Source: Catellatospora coxensis
Lineage (GTDB): Bacteria > Actinomycetota > Actinomycetes > Mycobacteriales > Micromonosporaceae
Reading direction: 5' to 3'
DNA length: 33,483 bases
Assembly: GCF_016862635.1 (NCBI RefSeq)
Contig: NZ_BONI01000093.1
Coordinates: forward strand, 1-33,483
Shown here in pieces: positions 1-9,000 of this stretch. A program made the position numbers and the translations under genes. Each line of letters begins with the position of its first letter. Position 1 is the stretch's first letter. The notes under the pieces are model-generated. The model was not told the DNA's origin, made no database searches, and saw nothing but the letters and a program-made list of their open reading frames with translations.

Positions 1-1
1 C

Positions 2-3000
2 AGGGGGCACGGCCCGGATGTCGGTGACCGTGCGATGGGGTCGATCCCTGGGCAGATGTTCGTGGGCGCGTTGACGGAGTTCTCGGCTGAGCAGCTGGCC
101 GATCAGATCCTGACCGGCCGGGCGATGCAGTCCGATCATCCGTGGGCGGCGGCGACGGCGGGTGCGGTCGACGGCCTGGTCGAGGGCGGTGTCGACAAGC
201 TCGGGGGTTGGATCCGGGGCCGGCGTAACGGGGTGTCGGCGGGTTTGGACGGCGACGTCGGGAACATCGACATCCCGTCGTGGGCTCCGAAAACCGGCGG
301 CGCCGGCGGTGACGGCGACGCGGGCGGGGGCGGGCCCCGGTTCTTCGGGGTGGGGCTGTGGCGGGGCGATTTCGAGTTCGACGGCAGATTCGGCGCGGGT
401 GGTGTGTTCGAGGGGCTGGTGAGGTTCACGGGTTTGGGCCTGCGTGGTGACGGGTCGGCGGTGTCGGGTTCGTTTTCGGGTTCGGGGACGTTGGTGGGCA
501 CGTTCGTCGGCGGGTTCGCCAAGGCCGATCTGCGGGTCGATGAGCGTGGTGTGGTGGTGGGGCATGTGCGTGGCAGCGGTGAGCTGGACGCGCTGTTCAA
601 CCTTTCGGGCACGTTCACGCCGCTGGGTAAGGGTGTCGCGCCGGCGGTGCCGGGTGCGCCGGTGTCGGTGGATGCGGGTGGGGTGCGGGGTGGGGCGGTC
701 ACGTCGTCGGCCAACGCCTCGCCCGCCCACGGCGGCGGTGCTGGCAGGGCCGGCGCGAACGCGGGGGCGTCGGTGACGCCGCAGGCCAGAGTGCTCACCG
801 GGCCGGAAGTCAACGACGCGGACACGGTCGCCAGGCCGATGCCGGTCGGTGTTCCCGGCGCAGTCCCGGCACCCGATCAGGTCGCGGTCGTGACCACCGC
901 GACGTCACCGTCCGATCATGTCGCAGTCGTGACCGCCGTGACGTCACCGCTCGAGTCCATGGCGGGCGACCCGCGGTCCGGCCCAGAACCGGGCGGCGAG
1001 CCGGTCGACGCGCTGCCCGGTGACGACGGCCCGGACGGCACGTGGCCCGATCGGATGGCGGGGGTCGCCGATACGCTCACCGGCCCGACCGAGCACACCA
1101 GCGCGTTTGACGACCGCTCCGACCTTGACGACCGCAGCGACAGCACCATGCCGGTGACTCCAGCCCTGACGATCGGGAGTTCCGCGCCCAGCACCACCTC
1201 GCTGCCGCTGCCCCCCGACATCCAGCCGCCCGGGGGCAGGCCGCAACCGGCCGATGCGAAACCCATCCTGGCCGCACTGCTCGGCGAGGGCGCAAAGCCA
1301 GACGCCGACGCCAAGGTGCGCTCCTGGATGCACGACATCGAACCCGGCCGGTTCAGCACGGAGGTGTACACCGTCCTGACGGAGACGCCGGGTGCCGTGC
1401 CCGGCCCGTCGACCCACACCGCCACCGCCGCGGCCATCGCCGACGGCTCGCGGCACGGTCCGGCAGCATCGGGCGCACCCGCGACCGGCGCCAGGCCGGC
1501 GCATGCCGAACGCAGCGACGCGCTGCGGCGGTCGGCGGTGATGCGAGCGGCCGCTGCCGCCATGGCGGTCGCGACCGCTCCCCACGCCGACCAGCCGCAG
1601 GTCGTGCGCTTCCGTCGCATTCTCACCGACCCGGCGTCTGCGACCGTCGAGGACCTCGCCTATCTTGCGTCCGTGTACGGCCTCACGCGGCGGATCGATT
1701 CCGGCGAAAGCCTTCCCGAGCCCGTGCGGAGCAGCCTGGAAAGGCTCGGTCTTCCGGAGGGCAACCAGCTCGACGCCGCGCTGCTGTGGCTGGCGGATGA
1801 ACTGGTGCACGGACGGGTGCCCCTCGGCGGCGACGCGAGGTTCACCGAGGCGCTGACGGTCGCCCAGCGGGCGATCGAGGACCGCGCCGACCCCCTCGGA
1901 GCCCTGCGGGAAGCCGGACTGCTGCCGGCCGAAGGCGACGGCTTCTTCACCGTGCCCGACGAGACCGCGTCGCCGCCGGCGGTGTTGACGATCCTGCTCC
2001 AGGAACGGGCGCAGCTGATGGTCGCGGCCGCCGACGCGGTGGGCCAGGTCTGGCAGTGGTGGTTCGAACCGCGGCACCAGGAGATGCTGCACAGTATCGA
2101 CGGCATGCGCCGCTCGCTCGCCCTGGCGCCGGTCGGGACGACCGGGCAGGAGCCGGGGGGAAAGGACGGGCAGACGCCGGTCGGACCGCGGGAGACTCTG
2201 GATCTCATCCTCAGGACGACCCGCGACCGGCTCCTCGAAGCGAGCCCTGCTCAGCTCGACGAGCTGAAGCAGGGGGTCGAGCGGCTCGCCCACGGCTTCT
2301 TCGTCTGGCGGCACGTCCTCAACGACCAGGCCGGGCGTACCGGGGACCTGGCGAAGCTGTTCCCGACCCCGCCGGACCGTCCCGCCGCGTACCAGGCGCT
2401 CGCCGGGCGCGTGCAGCGGCTGCACGAACTGCTGACCAGGCTGCCGACCGACGAGCGCGATGCCCGGACCGAGCGCACGTCCCCCCTGGGGATCAAGTGG
2501 ACCCGGGACGGCGCCCGCCGGCAGCTGGTCCACGCGGCCGGCCGGGCCGAGGCCGCCCTGTTCGCCGCCGACTCGGCCATGCCGCCGATGCCCTGGGTCG
2601 AGCCGACAGCCGACCGAGGACGCGAGGTCGAAGAGGCGACGCAGGCGCTGGAGCAGCTGGTGTCGCAGCTGGAACAGGTGGTCGAGGCCCGCCCGGTTCC
2701 GGTGACGGAACTTCCGCCGCCGCCCGATGGCTGGGAGCCCCAGGAGCGGTTCGCCCCGCCGGTGTGGCTGGTGCCGGACGACGGCGGCCGGTCCACCCTC
2801 GGCGCCACGGATCTGCCTCGTGACTTCAGCGAGGAGATGATCACCGAAGTCAGGCGCGCGATCCTCGAGGCGTTTGCGCACGTCGAGAATCCGGAGCTGG
2901 TCCGGTCCGCCGTCGATGACATGGTGCACCGGCAGGCCCTGCTCAACGACGCGTATGACCTGATCAACGACGAGTGGACCTTCCGCATCCTGGGCTACGA

Positions 3001-6000
3001 CGTCGCGGTCAGCCTCTTCCTCAATCCGCGCGAAGGCACCTGGAGACAGGCGTCGGATGCTGCCGAGATCCGCGGGAAGGAGACGACCAGCCAGTCCGGC
3101 AGGCACGGTCACAGCCGCGGACACATGCAGTTCTTCGACTCGAACTCGAATCTGACCTGGTACCTGCAGCATGCGAAGGCACTGGTGGAGAAGGGCTTCA
3201 CCTGGAACGAGGCCTTCGCGGGGCTCGCCACGATCGTGTGGCACGAGCACGAGGAGAGCAGCACCCTCAACGCGGCGCACAGCTCCGAACGGACGATCAA
3301 GGGCTCGTCCTACGTCTCCTACCTGTTCGCTTTCGACCCGGTGGTGGCGGTGAAGGTGACCGGGAAGAAGAAGGACGAGTACACGAACAGCCTGATGAAC
3401 GTGGTGCGTGACGGAGTCAAGATCTTCGTGTCGCGGGAGACGGCACGGCCGCTGGACGATGCCGCGAGGAGCGTCTCCGGCGCGGTGCATCCGGGCGAGG
3501 ACGCGCCCTCAAAGGTGGGGGACCGGGCGCGGGTCAGGCTGCCGAGAGACTCGGCGGCACAGGCGTTCACCAAGACCGCGCAACTACGCAGGATTGTCGA
3601 ACATCACGTCGCGGATCTGGCGCCGCCGGGCGGGGCCCGGCACAGGCGACTGCTGGCAGGTCTGAAGCATCGGCGGGTGGTCGCCGGCGTGTACGCGGCC
3701 GAGGCGAGGGGTTACGAGATCATCTTTGGTGACATCGATGGGCAGGCTCCGGAGAGTGTCACGATCCACTTCGCGCCGGCGAACCCGCGGCTGGTCATCG
3801 AAAGCGACGACAAGACATGGATGGACATCGACGACCAGACGATGGTCCACTACGGCTCCGAGCAGCTTGCCGCCGACGGCTTCGACCTCCCACCCGGCCT
3901 CTTTCTGCAGGCCTTCGGCTTCGTCCTGCTGCCTGTGGTCGGCCAGAAGCTGCCGTCTGTCGGGAAGCTGGAGCCGTACTTCTTCCTCTGGCCGACGCTG
4001 GACGCGGTCCGGGTCCGGTCCGGCCCGAGCCTGGACGTATCCGATCTGTCCGGTGTCCGCTTCACGGGGGAGCGGACCGCCGTCGCCAAGCTGGACGTCT
4101 ACGTCATGCTGGGCCGGTCTGACCGGCCCGGCCTGTCCCGCCCGGAAGTGCTGTCCAATGCCCTGTACCAGCGAGTGCTGCGGGAGGACGCGAAGGAGTG
4201 GGCCATACTGCCGGCGTTGCCGGGCGACGTCGACTCGACGAAGTTCACGCTGCACGTGCCTGACATCAAGAGCCTCACCCCGGTCACGCGTATCTCGGAC
4301 CTGACCTTCGACCCGCTGACCGAGGCCGGCCCCGCCGCGCTCGGTCCGCGCCCGCAGCCGCTGGTCGATGCCGCGCTGGAGCTGATCCGTGCGTACTACC
4401 CCGGTGTCGTCACGAACCCCGACGGCTCCGCGACCCACTACGCCCACGGCTTCTGGAGCCACGTCGACGACGCGCGCATGGCGGTGGAGAACACGCGCAG
4501 GGTGCGCGACGAACTCAACGAGGACAGCGCGGCGAGCCTGATCCGGCGCGCCCAGGGGGAGACCGGGTACTCCTTCACGCTGAGCCGCAAGGGCGTCACC
4601 GGCCGCTGGGGCGACACGATCGTGGTGCGGGTCAGGGCCCAGCGCGGCCGGCTGCACGACGGCCGGGTCGTCTTCGAGCATCCCGTCTACAAGCGACACC
4701 AGCCGTTCTCGGAGATGGACGCGAACAAGACCAGCAACCGGGACCTCATCACCACCGCGATCCGGGACTTCGGTGTCTGGGCGGGTGCGCAGCCGATGCT
4801 GGCACTGTCGCACGTGCACACCAGACATCTGAAGTCGTTGCAGCTCCGTCCCATCCTCCAGTTCAAGTACGGCAGCGCCCCGCAGGCCAGCAGCGGTCTG
4901 GCCACCTGGGCCATGCACGGGATCAGCCTCGACGACGAGGCCCAGTTCCGCGGGCCGGTGGTGTTCACCCTGCAGATCGAGGGGCTGGGAAGGCAGGCGA
5001 TGCCCACCGGCGTGCCCCGGCTCGACGACCTGGAGCAGGGGATACCGCTGGCCGAACCGGCGGAGCGGGCGCCGTTCCCGCCCGCGCTGCCGAGCGTGCA
5101 CCACGCCGCGCCGGTGACAGGCACGTACACCATGCTGATGCCGTCCGACATGACGACCAGGGAGGTCGTGGCCGACGGGGCGAGCACGTCACGGCCCTAT
5201 TCACTGGACGTGCCCGCGATCAGGGACGCCGGCGTGACCTCGCTGAACGGGCCCGACGGCAGGCCGCGGCACTACCGTCCGACCCAGGCCAGGCCGCTTC
5301 CCCCGGAGGCGCCGCTCTTCCTGAACTCCGACACCCTCGTCCGCGACGTCCTGCAGGCCCTGGCCGACCTCGGCCACCGGCGCATTCCCGCCGACACCCG
5401 GGTGGTCCTGGAGCGGGTGCTCGCCGGTGGACTCGACGAATGGCTGCCCACGCTGTCCAGGGGCGAACCCGATGACAACCCGGTCTACCGGGAGATCTTC
5501 GACGGCGCGATCACGGAGGCCGAGGGCGCCTCGCGCCGGCACGTGGTGGCCACCATCGGGATGCGCCTGGTGTTCGAGGAGGACGACGGCTTCACGCTGA
5601 TCGGCCTGCCGATCTCCTACGGCGGCTACAGCGACATGGGAGTCGAAGCGGTCACCGCGCACGGCGGGCAGACCACGCTGGGCCTCTGGGGCGGATTCCG
5701 GCCCCGCTTCCCCATCAAGATCGAGAAGGACATACCCGGGGTCCACGTCGACCACTACAGCTATCAGCCGCAGCTGGCACAGCGGCGCGAGAAGTCGGCC
5801 ACCGTCGAGGCGGAAAGCTCCGGCAGCACCGGCCTGTCCCAACTGAACATCACCCGGCTGGCGCTGACCAGGATCAAGGTCTGCGTCGAGGTGTCCATCG
5901 CGACCCGCGTCGAGCAGAACGTCGTCGGCAAGGCCGCCGGCACGGTGCTGCCCGCCGGCGGCGTCATGCAGCGGGCCGTCCGGGGAGTGCTGGGCCGGAT

Positions 6001-9000
6001 CGGCTCCTGGGGCGACAGCATCGCGGATCTGATCCTGCCGGGCAGCGCAGCCGGTGGCTTCCGCACCGTGTCCTCGCCCGCCGAGGGGGTCACGGCCTTC
6101 GACGCGCTGGACGCGACCGAGCTCGGACTGATGCCGCCCGAGCTGGAGCTGCACTACGACCGCACGATCGAGTACGTGCTGCCGCCCACGCTGCGGCACG
6201 GGCTCGGAGCGGGCCGAGTGGTGCGACCCCCGGACCTGAGCCGGTTCGTCTCCCAGGTCGTCGCTTCGGTCGAGCAGTCCTACGGCAGGCACGTGGCCCA
6301 CGCGGTGCGACAGGAGATCTACAAGCTGGGCGGCCGCTCCGCCGGCGGCGCGCTGCTCAACTCGCTGCTCGGCAGCGGTGTCCCGATCACCGTGCCGGTC
6401 GCGTCCTACCTGAGGGCGTGGCGTGTCCCCGTGCTGCCGGCCGCCCGGACCATCAAGATCGAGGTGTACGCCTCGCCGGCCCGCGCCGAGTACAAGGGCG
6501 TGGCGGCGAGTCTGCACCGGCTCGGCATCCGCGAGGCCGGCGCCTCCGCCTTGCGGCAGGGCGACATCCGTGACCGGCGTTTGATCTTCGACTACGGACG
6601 GGGCTGGTTCGCCACCATGCCCAAGACCATCAACAGCTTTCTGCTGAACCTCCACGGCGATCTGCGGGGCATCACCAAACGCGCGATGACGCACGCCACG
6701 CAGCAGGAGCGCAGCCGCGGTCTGGTCGTCGAAACCGGCCGCTCCGGCGAAGCCCTGCGACAGTGGGCGCTCGACAACGGCGTCCCGCTCGACTCGCAGC
6801 ACGACATCGGCACCGCCGGGGCCGCGACGTTCGACGTCGTGCTGGACCTGCACGCCGAGGTGCGGGTCGAGACGGCGCCGACGGCGGTCGTCGACGCGGT
6901 CACCCAAGGCGCACTGCAGACCGGCCGCCGGTGGCGGGTCGGCCGAGACGGCACGGACATCGACGGCAGGCCGATCGCCGCGCACGCCGATTTCGAGGTG
7001 ACCACCCGGCTCAAGTACGACCCGCGGGAGCTGCAGCCGATGGTGAGCGGACTGACGACCCTCCCCCCGGCGCCGGCACCGGACTCGACGCCCCGCCAGG
7101 TGCCGGGGATCTGGGAACTGCAGGACGGGCAGGACCTCAACGACATGCGGGCAGGCCTCGACATGAGGGGCGGCCTGCTCGCCGAGGCGTCAGGCGGCCT
7201 CATCACCGACCTGCGACTCATCAAGGACGATGTGACCTACCTCGCCGTGCCGCGACCCGTGACCGTATCGCCGGGGGAGTTGGGAGGGGTCGCGGGGATG
7301 ATCGAGTACGTCGCACAGAGTGTGGCCGCCACGTGGGATAACAACTTCTGGAACGCACCGCCCGGTTCGTCGTGGTTCCACCCGAAGGGGCTCATCGAGG
7401 ACCAGATCTCCGTCATCGTCAGCGAGGCGTTCCTGAGCGGTCGCATCACCGACCTGCTCACCACCGGGATCAAGCAGACCATCCAGTATCCGGTCGAGCG
7501 CTTCTACTTCGCCCGCCTCGCCTACCTGGAGCTGCTCGCCGATCCCATCAGCGTCGTCGAGAAGCCGACCGTCGACGACGTGATGAGCAAGGACATGACT
7601 GCGAGCGCCTTCACCGCCGGCCACTCGACGACCAGTTCTGCCGGGTTCGCGAGTATGCCCTGGGCCGCCCCGGACTTCGCGCTGCCCGAGTACGAGAACT
7701 ACGACGGGCCGGGATCGGCGTCCGCCGGGGTGCTCCAGGGGTTCGACCTCATCGGCCGGCACGACGACGGAGCCGCCAACAGGCAGAAGAACTCCGCCGG
7801 CGGGGGCAGCAAGACCACCGGTGGGTCGTACACCACCCTCGTGTTCACCGTGCGCTGGTTGGTGGCGATCAGGCCGCAGAATCCCGGGGGAGGAGCGGTC
7901 AACCCCTACAGCGGGCGGCCTTCGCTGTACACCCACCTTCCCGAGAGCACCATCGAGCTCTCGGTGCCGAACCACCTCAAACACCTCGTCCTGCAGGCCC
8001 CCCAGCGAAACCTGAGCGCGCCGACCCCCGTCGTGGTCGCGAACAGCCGCCTGCGGATCCCGCCGCCGGAGCCGACCGACGACGGCGCCGTGGCCCCGCA
8101 GCCGCGCGACACCGACAGCGTCGTGCCGGCGACGCTCACCGGGCCGCTCGACCCCCAGCCGGTCGCGACCGTGGTCTCGTACGGCCCGACGGCGGTGTTC
8201 AGGCGGCTGATGCGGTTCGTGGGAAGCGATGCGTCCGGGTGGGCGGTGACGCCTGCGTCCGGGCTGTACCGGATCGCGGATCGGCGCCTGCATGAACGGC
8301 ATCCGTGGCTGCTGCGGGCGAATCCGGGGCACAGTCGCGGCGGAGAGTTCATCACCAACTGTGTGCTCGCGGCGATCGCGGGGGACATGACCCTGCGCGA
8401 ATGGGGGCAACCAGACTTCGGCGGATATCAGGTGCCGCCGTCGAAGCAAGCGCCCGTGCTGGACCTGGTGCGCTACGCCAAGGACGTGTTCGCGGATTCG
8501 CCCGGGTTCATCGAGGTCAGTGGAGGATGGCCGGCGGTTCGTGACGCCGTGGCGAAGGCCCCGGGCAGTCTCGGGATCGTGGGCTTCGGCCGCGCCCCCG
8601 CGCGCGGGGGCTCCGCCGGGCACCAGCCGCCCGGCTGGCACGTGGTGAACGTGTTCCATGAGGAAGACACGGCGGTGTTCGTGGACGTGCAGGCGGGGGA
8701 CGCGGCGGTCCTGCCGGACGCGCACGCGCCGGTGTTCTTCCTGCCGCTGACCCCGCTGCAGCTGGCGCGTGGCTACGCCGAGCTGGGGACGGTCCTGCCG
8801 GAGCGAGTGCTGGCGAGCCTGCTCGCGGGCGTACGCCAGCGCCAGGGTGCGCACGCTGACCGGCCGCCGGCAGGGCAGCCCTCCGTGCTCACGCGGAGCC
8901 GTTTCAGCCGGCTGTTCACCGGGCGTGCCGGTGACAACCGGACGGGTTCCGCAGCCGCCGGATCCGCTCAGCCGGCGCCAGGGCCGTCGCAGCTGCCTTC

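Noticed and set aside
944-3490. Long minus-strand open frame (848 codons) opposite the giant gene
   Set aside because: It is antisense to the coding frame of the giant protein, Arg/Gly/His-rich, without family motifs; such frames arise from the G+C-rich codon pattern.
5201-8854. Two further long minus-strand frames opposite the giant gene
   Set aside because: They show the same shadow composition (rich in Arg, Gly, Asp, Val), no motifs, and full overlap with a well-supported coding frame.
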